Part shown: piece after piece, positions 1 to 8,239 of the stretch | How the letters are laid out: every line of letters starts with the position of its first letter | How positions within the stretch are numbered: position 1 is the stretch's first letter | Assembly (NCBI RefSeq): GCF_024171815.1 | Contig: NZ_JAMTCJ010000003.1 | Location: 248,001-312,000, forward strand | Source of the DNA: Williamsia maris | GTDB lineage: Bacteria > Actinomycetota > Actinomycetes > Mycobacteriales > Mycobacteriaceae | Reading direction: 5' to 3' | DNA: 64,000 nucleotides | Translations under genes and position numbers: made by a program | Notes under the pieces: model-generated | What the model was told of the DNA's origin: nothing | Database searches by the model: none | The model's input: only the letters and a program-made list of their open reading frames with translations

Positions 1-335
1 CCGACGAGGGAACCGACCGCGTCCACCGAGACGTAGGCGGCCAGTGCGAAGAACGACACCGCGATGATCCGTAGCGCGGTGCGCTCGCGGCGCTGCGGGT
101 CGGACGCGGAGAACTGCCAGGCCACCGCTGCGGCCGAGGACACCTCGATCACCGAGTCGAGCCCGAAACCGACGAGAGCGGTCGACGACACCCGCGCGCC
201 CTCGGTCAGGGCCACCGCCGCCTCGATCACGTTGTAGGTGATCGTCGCCGCGACCAGGATCTGTATACGTCGGGACAGCAGACGTCGGCGCGTGTCCGTC
301 AGCGGCGTGGGCGACGTCGTGGCGTTGTCGCTCAT
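1..335 (-). CDS. Cation diffusion facilitator family metal exporter (5' part)
   Basis: The reading frame starts with MSDNATTSPT on the minus strand and runs off the left edge, so only about 111 residues are visible. They show two hydrophobic membrane segments; the second begins around VGFGLDSVIE and lies in the part where CDF-type exporters bind metal. CDF proteins swap cytoplasmic divalent metal for protons. The ATG shares one base with the stop of the upstream ArsR sensor (TGATG), so the two are translationally coupled. An exporter behind a CmtR-like sensor points to cadmium, lead or zinc efflux; the metal is inferred. Confidence 0.8.
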   Translation of the reverse strand, partial: MSDNATTSPTPLTDTRRRLLSRRIQILVAATITYNVIEAAVALTEGARVSSTALVGFGLDSVIEVSSAAAVAWQFSASDPQRRERTALRIIAVSFFALAAYVSVDAVGSLV

Positions 336-661
336 CAGCAACATCCGCTCGCGGAGTCGGCACAGCACGCCGGATCCACCGCGAGCACGACGGTCACCAG
401 GTCGGCGATCGCCTGTCCGATCGTGGGGTCCGCGAGCTCGTAACGGGTTCGGCGGCCCTCGGGAGCGGCGACGACCAGGCCGCAACCCCGCAGACACGCC
501 AGGTGATTCGACAGTTTTTGTCGACTGACCCCGAGGTCGTCGGCGAGATCGGCGGGGTACCGCGAGCCGTCGGCCAGCGCGAGCAGGATCCGCGCCCGCG
601 TCTCGTCAGACAACGCGTGCCCGAATCTGGCCAGCACCGACACGTTCGCCAGGACATCCAT
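335..661 (-). CDS. cmtR: ArsR/SmtB family metal sensor, CmtR-like
   Basis: This 108-residue winged-helix repressor closely resembles M. tuberculosis CmtR, the Cd(II)/Pb(II) sensor. The recognition region contains NHLACLRGCGLVV with Cys56 and Cys60 in the CmtR ligand positions. The tail carries four more cysteines (99, 100, 107, 108), where CmtR supplies its third ligand. Metal binding should release the protein from the operator and switch on the downstream CDF exporter, which overlaps its stop codon. I chose the ATG at 661 because the domain begins there; an in-frame ATG at 682 would add seven residues. Confidence 0.88.
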   Translation of the reverse strand: MDVLANVSVLARFGHALSDETRARILLALADGSRYPADLADDLGVSRQKLSNHLACLRGCGLVVAAPEGRRTRYELADPTIGQAIADLVTVVLAVDPACCADSASGCC

Positions 662-673
662 GGTCGATGACCG

Positions 674-689
674 TACAGCCATATCTGTA
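674..689. promoter_or_regulatory. Candidate CmtR operator
   Basis: TACAG and CTGTA form a 5-bp inverted repeat with a 6-base spacer, and a further CTGTA lies at 701. It sits just upstream of the sensor start, in the 68-bp gap shared with the divergent DUF429 gene, where an autoregulatory operator would be expected. The arms are short, so this is only a positional candidate. Confidence 0.3.
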
Positions 690-729
690 TTCAGAGAACC
701 CTGTACTGCAGTCCCGCTAGCGTGAGGCC

Positions 730-1464
730 ATGCGAACAGTGGGTGTCGACCTCGCCGCGGAGCCGGCGAAAACCGCCGTCGCCACCGTCGACTGGCAGAA
801 CGGGCAGGCGACGCTCGTCGATGTCCGACTCGGCGCCACCGACGACGACCTGGTCGCGGCGTCACAGGGCGCGGCACGGGTCGGCATCGACTCGCCGTTC
901 GGGTGGCCGGACGAGTTCGTCGCCTTCATCTCCGCCCACCACCGACACGGCGCCCCTACCCACGGACCGCTGAACACCCGCGCGGCGCGCGGACCACTCG
1001 TCCGCCGGACCACCGACGACGTGGTCCGTGAGCGGACCGGCCTCATCCCACTGAGTGTCTCCGCCGACCTGATCGCCCACGTCGCGTTGAGATGCGTGGG
1101 CGTGTTGGCCGCACTCGACGTCACCGACCGGGTCGACGGCCGTGCTGTCGAGGCCTATCCGGCGGCGGCCCTGTCCACCTGGGGACTCACGTCACGGGGA
1201 TACAAAGGCCGCGCCAACGACGCCGTCCGCAGGACCCTCGTCGGCCAGTTCGTCGATGCCGCACCGTGGTTCGACCTGGGCACGCATCACGATCTGTGTA
1301 TGCACAGCGACGACGCCTTCGACGCGGTGCTGGCCGCTTTCCTGGCTCGCGCCGCGGCGATCAGGCGGACCCACCTGCCGACCGGACCCCAGCGAGAGGT
1401 GGCGGTACGCGAGGGCTGGATCCACCTGCCCGACATCGCGCTGTCAGACCTCGCGACGGACTGA
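730..1464 (+). CDS. DUF429 family protein, predicted RNase H-fold nuclease
   Basis: The 244-residue protein begins MRTVGVDLAAEPAKTAV, the beta-strand-plus-Asp start typical of DUF429 proteins. It continues with GIDSPFGWP and, near residue 138, a VEAYPAA segment, both recognisable in the family. DUF429 proteins are predicted to adopt an RNase H-like fold with acidic active-site residues; their substrate is unknown. It is transcribed divergently from the metal sensor and ends 20 bases before the convergent YdcF gene. No functional link to either neighbour is visible. Confidence 0.75.
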   Translation: MRTVGVDLAAEPAKTAVATVDWQNGQATLVDVRLGATDDDLVAASQGAARVGIDSPFGWPDEFVAFISAHHRHGAPTHGPLNTRAARGPLVRRTTDDVVRERTGLIPLSVSADLIAHVALRCVGVLAALDVTDRVDGRAVEAYPAAALSTWGLTSRGYKGRANDAVRRTLVGQFVDAAPWFDLGTHHDLCMHSDDAFDAVLAAFLARAAAIRRTHLPTGPQREVAVREGWIHLPDIALSDLATD

Positions 1465-1483
1465 CCTCGCCCGGTCGATCCGG

Positions 1484-2383
1484 TCAGCGACCGGCAGGCA
1501 GACCGAAGGTTCGGGTCACGTCGAGGTATATCCCCCGCTGCGCGTCACGCGCGGGCGGCAGGATCTCCGGCGCCCACCCGTCGAACTGGGTGGTGGTACC
1601 CACCACCGGCACACCGGCCACGACGAAGTCGGCAACCGCGCGCCGCAGGTGGTTGGCGCTGCTCACGATGATCGCGTTCGCCAGTCCGCGCGACCTGATG
1701 ATCGCGGCGCTGTTGAGCGCGTTGGCGACCGTGGACCCGGCGCGCGTCTCGGCGATGATCCGGGACGCGGGGATACCGCGACCGATCAGCCACCTCTTCA
1801 TCGCGGCCGCCTCGGTCACACCGTTCTGCGGCGCACCACCGGTGACGATGACCGGGGAGAAAGGCGCGACCAGGGCCTGCACCCAGGTCTTGTTCAACCG
1901 TTGGATCAGTTCGGGTCGCATCGTGCCGTTGGGCAGCAACCCGTAGCCGAGCGCCACGATGGCCGTGCGGGGGCCGATGATGCCCGGCAACGGGTTGGGA
2001 ACCGTGGCGATGCCGGCACCGATAGCGCCGAACACCCCGCCGACCCCACGGGCCGTCGCGGGTGAGACCGCGTTGAGACGCGCGAGTGCGCTCGCCTTGG
2101 TCGGGAAGTCGTAGGCGTAGTCGGCCCAGATGGCCTGCAGCGCAAGCGCCTGGCGGTCATTGGGGGCAACGCGCACGAGTGCGGCCAGATCGGCGAGTCC
2201 ACCGGCGACGTTCCCGTTGGAGAACTTGCCCTGCGCGGAGTTGTAGAGGGTCACCGACGGGGCCGGTTTCGCCGACGCGGGCGCGGGCGCCACCAGCACC
2301 TGGGTGGCACCGACACCGGTGGTGATGACCGCCAGGGCGCCGATCACCAGGCCGAGTCGACGGACACGGGACCACAACTGCAT
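1484..2383 (-). CDS. Exported YdcF-like (DUF218) protein
   Basis: The 299-residue protein has an N-terminal signal sequence: basic WSRVRR, then a hydrophobic stretch, with a likely cleavage after APASA. A helical linker with LxLQAIWADYAY character follows. From about residue 145 comes a DUF218 domain with VALGYGLLPNG, VTGGAPQNG, AGSTVANALNSA and VSSANHLRRA. DUF218 proteins act around the envelope; E. coli SanA and YdcF are relatives of uncertain reaction. I chose the ATG at 2383 because AGAGGAG precedes it and the signal peptide begins there. Upstream residues in the same frame are not coding-like. Confidence 0.8.
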   Translation of the reverse strand: MQLWSRVRRLGLVIGALAVITTGVGATQVLVAPAPASAKPAPSVTLYNSAQGKFSNGNVAGGLADLAALVRVAPNDRQALALQAIWADYAYDFPTKASALARLNAVSPATARGVGGVFGAIGAGIATVPNPLPGIIGPRTAIVALGYGLLPNGTMRPELIQRLNKTWVQALVAPFSPVIVTGGAPQNGVTEAAAMKRWLIGRGIPASRIIAETRAGSTVANALNSAAIIRSRGLANAIIVSSANHLRRAVADFVVAGVPVVGTTTQFDGWAPEILPPARDAQRGIYLDVTRTFGLPAGR

Positions 2384-2596
2384 GACGATGCTCCTCTGAG
2401 GTGACGGACGGCCACGGCCGTGACGGCCGTCGACTGACGCGGGCGTCGTTGCGCGCGGTCCCGACGTCAGGCGACCCGGGGACGAAGACGAGACTACTGG
2501 GACCCCTGGGTCAGCAGAGCTCAAAGTGGTTTCATATGCGTAACAACCCGGCATCACGTCCGCGCGTCGTCGGACCGGTTCGTCCTGATCCTGCGA

Positions 2597-3364
2597 TCAC
2601 TGTCGCCCGGCGGATCCGACACCTCGAATCCCCACCGCGAGGCCCACGACGGCGACCGCGATCGCCGCCAGCACACCCTCACCGACAACCCGCGGATCGA
2701 AGGACCCGCTGAACAGGGCTCGCTCGGCGTCGACGACGTACGCCAGCGGGTTGACGTCGACGAGAACGCGCATCCAGCGCGGCGCGGAGTCGAGCGGGAG
2801 CATCGTCCCGGACAGGATCAGCAGCGGGAACATCAGCGTCTGCTGCACGGTCCAGAACACCCAGTCCTGTTGTCGCACAGCCAGAGCCAGGCTGTACGAC
2901 AACGCCCCGAGACCCACGCCGAAGATCCCGAGTATCGCGATCCCCAGCACCGCGCCACCGACGTCGACCCCGAAACCCAGGGGCAGACCGATGGCCAGGA
3001 TGATCACGGCCTGTGCCGCCAGCGGGATCATCTCCTTCATCGCGCGACCGATCAACAACGACGAACGCGCGAGCGGCGTCACCAGCATCCGCTCGTGACT
3101 CCCCTGCTGCATCTCGGCGAGCAGGTTCGACCCGGTCATCGATGTCCCGAAGATCGCGATCATGACCAGGACGCCGGGGATGAACCAGTTCCACACGTTC
3201 CCGGATCCGGCACCGGGCACCGATTTCAGCAATGGACCGAACAGGGCGAGCAGGATCAGCGGTTGCACGAGGCTGAAGATGACCGTGAACGGATCACGAA
3301 TGGTCGGTCGCAGCTCGCGGATCATGACGATCGAGCTGTCGCGGGCGATGGTGGATGCACTCAT
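2597..3364 (-). CDS. ABC-2 type transporter permease (DrrB-like)
   Basis: The 255-residue protein has six predicted membrane helices. The first lies near VIFSLVQPLILLALF and the last ends just before the C-terminus (AVAVVGLAVGI). The charged loop with MQQGSHERMLVTPL between helices 2 and 3 is characteristic of daunorubicin-resistance (DrrB/NodJ) permeases. It follows the ATPase gene by 34 bases in the same operon and forms its membrane partner. Such half-transporter pairs export drugs or lipids; the substrate here is not evident. Confidence 0.88.
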   Translation of the reverse strand: MSASTIARDSSIVMIRELRPTIRDPFTVIFSLVQPLILLALFGPLLKSVPGAGSGNVWNWFIPGVLVMIAIFGTSMTGSNLLAEMQQGSHERMLVTPLARSSLLIGRAMKEMIPLAAQAVIILAIGLPLGFGVDVGGAVLGIAILGIFGVGLGALSYSLALAVRQQDWVFWTVQQTLMFPLLILSGTMLPLDSAPRWMRVLVDVNPLAYVVDAERALFSGSFDPRVVGEGVLAAIAVAVVGLAVGIRGVGSAGRQ

Positions 3365-3398
3365 GGTGGGCTCCTGAAACTTTCGGTGTGGTGGTCGA

Positions 3399-4367
3399 TC
3401 AGGCCGCTGCGTGTTCGCGCAGGCTTCGGCCGGTCAGGGACAGGAAGACATCGTCGAGAGTGGGGCGCGAGACGGTCGCGGAGGTCACCTCCACGCCGCG
3501 GCGTTGCGCCTCGACGATCAGGCGCGGGAGAAGGTGCCCCGCGCCGGTGGCGACGATCTCGACCAGACCCTGGTCACCGAGGACCTCGACACCACGGGTC
3601 TCGGTGAATACCTCAGCCATACCTGCGATCTGGGCGAGATCCGTGGCTGCCGCGCCGAGCCGGACACGGTCGCCGGCGAGCGTGTCCTTGAGGGTTGCCG
3701 CCGAATCGTCGGCGATGACCGTCCCGTGATCGATCACCACCACCCGCTCGGCCATCGCGTCCGCCTCGTCGAGGTAGTGGGTCGTGAGCACGATCGTGGC
3801 GCCGGTCGAGCGACGCAACATCCCGATGTGTTCCCACAGGTTCGCGCGGCTCTGGGGGTCCATACCCGTGGTCGGCTCGTCGAGGAACAGGATCGAGGGC
3901 CGGTGGACGATCCCCAGCGCGATGTCGAGCCGGCGGCGCTGCCCACCGGACAGAGTGCCCACCCTGCGGTCCACGAGCTCGCCCAGATCCAACGCGCCGA
4001 CGAGCTCGTCTGCACGGGTGATGCTGTTGCGCTTGCCGATACCGAAGCAACGGCCCTGGGTGATCAGCTCTTCGCGGACGCGCTGGTTGTGACCGGCGCC
4101 GTTGCCCTGACCGACGTAGCCGATGCTGCGCCGCACGAGTTCCGGGGCGGTGGCGACGTCGTGACCGCCCAACCGCGCCGATCCGGAGGTCGGCCGCAGC
4201 AGCGTGGTGAGCATGCGCAGCGTGGTCGACTTGCCTGCGCCGTTGGGACCCAGCAGCGCGACGAGCTCGCCGCCGGCGACGTCGAGCGAGATCCCCCTGA
4301 CCGCGTCGACTCTGCTCTTGCCCTGCGTGAACGTCTTCGTGAGCTCGCGTACCTCGATGGTCGCCAT
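3399..4367 (-). CDS. ABC transporter ATP-binding protein (DrrA-like)
   Basis: The 322-residue protein has a complete nucleotide-binding domain: Walker A GPNGAGKST at residues 40-48, signature LSGGQRRRLDIAL, Walker B ILFLDEPTTGMD and switch His in TTHYLDEAD. A DrrA-type C-terminal extension ends with RPTLDDVFLSLTGRS, the motif that assembles these ATPases with their permease. It is the first gene of an ATPase-permease operon and is divergent from a WYL regulator, the probable controller. Confidence 0.9.
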   Translation of the reverse strand: MATIEVRELTKTFTQGKSRVDAVRGISLDVAGGELVALLGPNGAGKSTTLRMLTTLLRPTSGSARLGGHDVATAPELVRRSIGYVGQGNGAGHNQRVREELITQGRCFGIGKRNSITRADELVGALDLGELVDRRVGTLSGGQRRRLDIALGIVHRPSILFLDEPTTGMDPQSRANLWEHIGMLRRSTGATIVLTTHYLDEADAMAERVVVIDHGTVIADDSAATLKDTLAGDRVRLGAAATDLAQIAGMAEVFTETRGVEVLGDQGLVEIVATGAGHLLPRLIVEAQRRGVEVTSATVSRPTLDDVFLSLTGRSLREHAAA

Positions 4368-4440
4368 CGTCTACTCCTGTCGTCTGCGTCGATTGATCCG
4401 CGAGGCCGGCGTCGACCTGCTGCGATGGACGTTAGGATTT

Positions 4441-4465
4441 ATTGAGGACGCGTTCGGTCCTCAAT
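4441..4465. promoter_or_regulatory. Inverted repeat in divergent ABC/WYL promoter
   Basis: ATTGAGGAC and GTCCTCAAT form a perfect 9-bp inverted repeat with a 7-base spacer. It lies in the 150-bp gap between the ABC exporter operon (left) and the WYL regulator (right). It is a good candidate operator for the adjacent regulator, controlling both promoters. Confidence 0.55.
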
Positions 4466-4517
4466 TCGATAGATACTTTCGGTGGGAATGCAGACACCTC
4501 TACGAACGGGGCACGAC

Positions 4518-5495
4518 ATGGTGATGGAGACCTCCGCGCGGCTGTTGCGGCTGCTGTCACTTCTCCAGATGCGGCGCGACTGGTCCGGCGGCGACCTCGC
4601 CGCTCGACTCAACGTGACCACGCGGACGGTGCGACGCGACGTCGACCGACTCCGCGAACTGGGTTATCCGGTCGACGCGACGGTGGGCGTGGGCGGCGGG
4701 TACCAGCTCGGCGCGGGCGCGGAGATGCCACCGCTGCTCCTCGACGATCAGGAGGTTTTGGCGGTCGCGCTCGGATTGCAATCGGCAGCAACAGGTTCGG
4801 TGACCGGACTCGATGATGCGGCCATCCGGGCACTGCAGAAGCTGCGGCAGGTGATGCCGTCGCGGCTACGGCATCGGCTCGACTCCCTGCAGGTCGACAC
4901 GGTCGCGTCGCCGGCGTCGCGATCGTCGGTCGACGCGGGCACCCTCTCCGACATCGCGGCATGCTGTCACCGGGTCGAGCGGCTGCGCTTCGACTATCTC
5001 GACCGCTCGGAACAGGCCAGCCGACGCGAGGTCGAACCATATCGACTCGTGCGCAGTGGCTTTCGCTGGTATCTGGTGGCGTGGGACATCAGCCGGGAGG
5101 ACTGGCGATCGTTCCGGGTCGATCGGATGACGCCCAAGATCCCCACCGGACCGCGGTTCTCGCCGCGGCCACTACCCGAGGGCGGTGCGGCGGCCCATGT
5201 CGCGGCCAGCATCGGCGCGCTCTGGCGCACGACGAGCGCGCGGGTTCGGATCCACGCTCCGATCGAGGACGTCGCACCCATGGTCGACGGCGACTGGGGC
5301 GTGGTCGAGACCGGTGACGAGACGAGTTGCGAGATAACGCTGTTCGGTACGTCGATGACCTCGATCGCACGATGGCTGCGCGCATTCGGGGCGGACTTCA
5401 CCGTGGTGGATCCGCCCGAACTCGCCGACGAATGCGTCGAGGTGGCGCGCTATCACGAGCAGATGAGCCTGCGGTACCGGTCCGCGGTGCGGTGA
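4518..5495 (+). CDS. WYL-domain transcriptional regulator with HTH (YafY/DeoR type)
   Basis: The 325-residue protein has an N-terminal winged helix: ETSARLLRLLSLLQ, the recognition helix around LNVTTRTVRRDVDRLRELGYPVDA, and the GGGYQLG wing. A middle WYL domain (EPYRLVRSGFRWYLVAWD) and a C-terminal WCX extension follow. WYL domains bind nucleotide or other small effectors. I start at the ATG at 4518; ATG codons further upstream at 4482 and 4488 would add up to 12 residues across the region holding the inverted repeat. It is divergent from the DrrAB-like exporter and probably regulates it. Confidence 0.85.
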   Translation: MVMETSARLLRLLSLLQMRRDWSGGDLAARLNVTTRTVRRDVDRLRELGYPVDATVGVGGGYQLGAGAEMPPLLLDDQEVLAVALGLQSAATGSVTGLDDAAIRALQKLRQVMPSRLRHRLDSLQVDTVASPASRSSVDAGTLSDIAACCHRVERLRFDYLDRSEQASRREVEPYRLVRSGFRWYLVAWDISREDWRSFRVDRMTPKIPTGPRFSPRPLPEGGAAAHVAASIGALWRTTSARVRIHAPIEDVAPMVDGDWGVVETGDETSCEITLFGTSMTSIARWLRAFGADFTVVDPPELADECVEVARYHEQMSLRYRSAVR

Positions 5496-5515
5496 TGCGA
5501 ACCGGCCCGCTGCGC

Positions 5516-5986
5516 TCAACCGGTTTTCGCGCGCCCGTCGGCCGCCTGCGTCTGGGCACTCTGCACGATCCGACGCGCAGCCATGTGCGCCCGGGTGTCG
5601 AGCAGGTCCATCGGGATCGGTAGCGCCACCGCTTCGCGCAGCACCAGGGTGGCCAGACGCACCGAGGTCCGGAACGGTATGAGCAACAACGTTATCCGGC
5701 GCAGACTCCCGGTGATGACCATCAGATGGAGATCGATCGACGCCGGGGTCCCGGGATGTGCGGGGAACTCGGCGGCATTGAAGTTGGGGAAGGCGGACGT
5801 GTTCGTCCAGTTCACGCCGATTCCCTCGACCGCACCGACCCGCGACGCGAGCGCGAGCATGAGGTGCGGGAGTTCGCCGGCGACCCTGTTGGTCTGCGGC
5901 CACCACGCTCCGTCGACGTCGCGTCCCGCGACCTCGGACAGGGCAAGTCGAACCGGCTGTGCGCTGCGCCGATCGACCTCACCCAC
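5516..5986 (-). CDS. DUF5994 family protein
   Basis: The 156-residue protein contains DVDGAWWPQTNRVAGELPHLM near residue 23, a hallmark of the actinobacterial DUF5994 family. LPIPMDLLDTRAHMAARRI lies near the C-terminus. The function of the family is unknown; nothing suggests export or membrane insertion. The start is a GTG at 5986, five bases after the stop of a 45-codon ORF on the same strand. No clear ribosome-binding site precedes it, so its translation may depend on that upstream ORF. Confidence 0.7.
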   Translation of the reverse strand: MGEVDRRSAQPVRLALSEVAGRDVDGAWWPQTNRVAGELPHLMLALASRVGAVEGIGVNWTNTSAFPNFNAAEFPAHPGTPASIDLHLMVITGSLRRITLLLIPFRTSVRLATLVLREAVALPIPMDLLDTRAHMAARRIVQSAQTQAADGRAKTG

Positions 5987-5991
5987 GGTGA

Positions 5992-6129
5992 TCAGTGGTC
6001 AGAGGCGGAATGCGGATGCTTGTCCGCATTCTCGGCGTCGGAGAAGGTGGGGTTGCGTACTGACGCGTCGCTGGACTCGGCGGGCGCTTCGGCCACTGCC
6101 GTGTGCGAGAAGAGTTGCGTGTAATCCAT
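5992..6129 (-). CDS. Small 45-residue protein upstream of DUF5994 gene
   Basis: An ATG at 6129 with GAGGA seven bases upstream opens a 45-codon frame (MDYTQLFSHTAVAEAP ... SASDH). It stops five bases before the GTG of the DUF5994 gene. The protein is hydrophilic and acidic, without a signal or membrane segment. The good ribosome-binding site, the absence of one for the next gene and the tight spacing suggest a translated leader or small partner. I do not recognise a family. Confidence 0.45.
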   Translation of the reverse strand: MDYTQLFSHTAVAEAPAESSDASVRNPTFSDAENADKHPHSASDH

Positions 6130-6397
6130 GGTGATCCTCACAGGGCGCGAAGAGATGCGCCGCTTGTTTTCAGAGGCGACGATCGAAGGATGCCGACCAT
6201 CGCGGGGTTGAGACGTCTGCCGGAGAGCGACAGATGGTGAACCTGTGCCTCACGCTACACCGGTGGCCTTCCGTGCGGACGATGTGCGACACACCCGGGT
6301 GTCACGCCGGGACATCGGATGGTCGTCGGGTAGCAATGCACTGACCACGAGACAAGCGAATCACGTGCTCGATGGCCGGAGATGAGGGTGGGGAACA

Positions 6398-7162
6398 ATG
6401 CTCGACCGATCAAACTTTCTCGTTGCTTGGGACAAACGGCTGGAATGGCCGCTGGCCGCGGTGGCTGCTGCTTTTCTCGCCGCCTACTCGGTCCAGGTTC
6501 TCGCCCAGCCGTCCGGGATCGAACGAGCCGTCCTCTCCGCGGTCGTGGCGGCTGCATGGTCGGCGTTCGCCATCGACTACGTCGTCCGCCTCGCCGTAGC
6601 CCCCGACAAGGGGCGATGGTTCGTCCGACACCTTCTCGATCTCGCCGTGGTCGCCCTACCGCTGCTCAGGCCGTTGCGATTGCTTCGGCTCGTGATCTTG
6701 TTCGGCGCGTTGCAGAAAGCGGTCGGGGGCGCAATCCGTGGACGCGTCGTCATCTACACAGCCGCGAGCGCAGTTCTTCTCATCTACGTTTCCTCATTAG
6801 CGATCCTGGAGGCCGAGCGCCCTCGGCCCGACGCCGCCATCAAGACGTTCGGAGACGCGGTGTGGTGGTCGATCACGACTGTCACCACTGTCGGATACGG
6901 CGACTACGCACCGGTGACCATCACAGGCCGGATCATCGCGGCTCTCTTGATGATCGGCGGCATCAGCCTGATCGGAATCGTGACCGCAACCCTGGCGTCG
7001 TGGATCGTCCAACGTGTGGCTCAGGAAGACGTGGCGAATCAGGTGGCAACAAAACAGCAGATCCGGGACCTGCACGATGAACTCGCCGAGTTGCGCAACG
7101 CGATCACCCGCTCGCAGACGGTGCGCGCAGAGGGATTTGAACCCCCGACCGCTGGTGTGTAA
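6398..7162 (+). CDS. Voltage-gated-type potassium channel
   Basis: The 254-residue membrane protein has an N-terminal helical bundle, an Arg-containing S4-like segment (RPLRLLRLVIL, about 91-101) and a pore. The selectivity filter TVGYGD is at residues 164-169, after the pore helix FGDAVWWSITTVT. A predicted coiled coil (about 222-244) is followed by a short tail. Tetramers of this family conduct potassium across the cytoplasmic membrane. GGTGGGG precedes the ATG. The last 13 codons and the TAA lie inside the antisense tRNA-Val gene, so the terminal AEGFEPPTAGV is tRNA complement read as protein. Confidence 0.88.
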   Translation: MLDRSNFLVAWDKRLEWPLAAVAAAFLAAYSVQVLAQPSGIERAVLSAVVAAAWSAFAIDYVVRLAVAPDKGRWFVRHLLDLAVVALPLLRPLRLLRLVILFGALQKAVGGAIRGRVVIYTAASAVLLIYVSSLAILEAERPRPDAAIKTFGDAVWWSITTVTTVGYGDYAPVTITGRIIAALLMIGGISLIGIVTATLASWIVQRVAQEDVANQVATKQQIRDLHDELAELRNAITRSQTVRAEGFEPPTAGV

Positions 7163-7194
7163 GACCAGAGCTCTAACCACTGAGCTATACGCGC
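7122..7194 (-). tRNA. tRNA-Val (anticodon TAC)
   Basis: The minus strand folds into a full cloverleaf: acceptor GCGCGTA/TGCGCGC with one G-T pair, D-arm GCTC/GAGC, anticodon stem CTGGT/ACCAG with loop CTTACAC, and T-loop GTTCAAATCC. The TAC anticodon reads GTA/GTG valine codons. CCA is not encoded. Its 3' half is overlapped antisense by the last codons of the potassium channel. Confidence 0.95.
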
Positions 7195-7271
7195 CGACGG
7201 CGCGCCACGGCGCCGATGCAGACACGAATCTATCGCGCCACCGGGCATCGGAAAAATCGCGAGTCGGCCCT

Positions 7272-7763
7272 CTAGGACTGCAGGGCGGCGAGTGCACGCT
7301 CCCACAGCGTGTCGTCGCGGGCCTCGCCCGGCCCGACCACGTCGGAGAAGGTGATGATCCCGTCCTGGCCGACGACGAATGTGCCGCGGTTGGCGTAGCC
7401 GGCCCGGGCGTTGAAGACCCCGTAGTTCATCGCGGTCACCCCGTGCGGCCAGAAGTCCGAGAGGATCGGGAACAGGAATCCCTGCGCCGACGACCAGATC
7501 TTGTGTGTGGGGGGCGGACCGACCGAGATGGCCACCAGGGTGGTCCGGTCGGTCTCGAAATCGGGGAGACGGTCACGCAGGATGGCGAGTTCGCCCTCGC
7601 AGGTGCCGGTGAAGGCCAGCGGGAAGAAGACGACGAGGACCTTCTTGGTGGCTCGTGCCGCCTGCAGGCTCACGCGTTGGTTGTTCTGGTCGCGCAGTTC
7701 GAAGTCCGGGGCGATCGAGCCGGGCGGCAGCGGCCGCGAGGGCGTGGCCGACGGGGAGTCCAT
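7272..7763 (-). CDS. ahpE: 1-Cys peroxiredoxin AhpE
   Basis: The 163-residue thioredoxin-fold peroxidase carries the peroxidatic cysteine in PLAFTGTCEGEL (Cys55). VGPPPTHKIW and SDFWPHG match M. tuberculosis AhpE closely. It reduces hydroperoxides and peroxynitrite in the cytoplasm and, with no second resolving cysteine in the usual place, should use mycothiol-linked or similar reductants. I chose the ATG at 7763; it gives about ten residues more N-terminally than the mycobacterial protein. It lies 53 bases downstream of the DUF3052 gene on the same strand, the order I recall from mycobacteria. Confidence 0.92.
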   Translation of the reverse strand: MDSPSATPSRPLPPGSIAPDFELRDQNNQRVSLQAARATKKVLVVFFPLAFTGTCEGELAILRDRLPDFETDRTTLVAISVGPPPTHKIWSSAQGFLFPILSDFWPHGVTAMNYGVFNARAGYANRGTFVVGQDGIITFSDVVGPGEARDDTLWERALAALQS

Positions 7764-7816
7764 CGCTACCCGGGCCACCTGTCCGAGCGATCCTGCACCG
7801 GCGGGCGAGGAGTCGA

Positions 7817-8239
7817 TCACGCGCGCTTGGCCGAGCGCGACTTGGGTTGCACCAAGCGCGATCCGGACCAATCCCCCAGGCTGATGACCGAGGTCTGGGT
7901 GAGTCCCGCCGTGGGCGCGGACTCCGCGATCTCGGCGGGATCGACGTAGCCGGACGTACCGGTCTTCGGTGAGAACACCCAGACGTATCCGTCGTCGGCG
8001 AGCGGTCCGATGGCATCCATCAGGGCGTCCACGAGGTCACCGTCGTCATCACGCCACCAGAGGACGACGACGTCGATGACGTCATCGGAGTCCTCGTCGA
8101 GCATTTCCGCGCCGACGCGGTCCTCGATGTCGACGCGGAGGTCGTCATCGGTGTCCTCGTCCCACCCGAGTTCCTGCACCACCATGCCCGGAGTGAATCC
8201 GAGCTTCTCGGCGCGATTACCATCCGCAGCGGCAACCAA
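7817..8239 (-). CDS. DUF3052 family protein
   Basis: The 140-residue acidic protein contains LGWDEDTDDDLR, VVVLWWRDDDGDLVDALMDAIGPLADDG and a C-terminal NLG/SLGDWSGSRLVQPKS-type segment, matching mycobacterial Rv2239c. Function is unknown; conservation next to ahpE and aceE in this group is the main clue. I chose a TTG start at 8239. AGGAGG lies nine bases upstream, and the resulting LVAAAD start matches the MVAAAD start of the mycobacterial protein. The ATG at 8257 contains that Shine-Dalgarno sequence within its first codons and is less likely. Confidence 0.85.
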   Translation of the reverse strand: MVAAADGNRAEKLGFTPGMVVQELGWDEDTDDDLRVDIEDRVGAEMLDEDSDDVIDVVVLWWRDDDGDLVDALMDAIGPLADDGYVWVFSPKTGTSGYVDPAEIAESAPTAGLTQTSVISLGDWSGSRLVQPKSRSAKRA

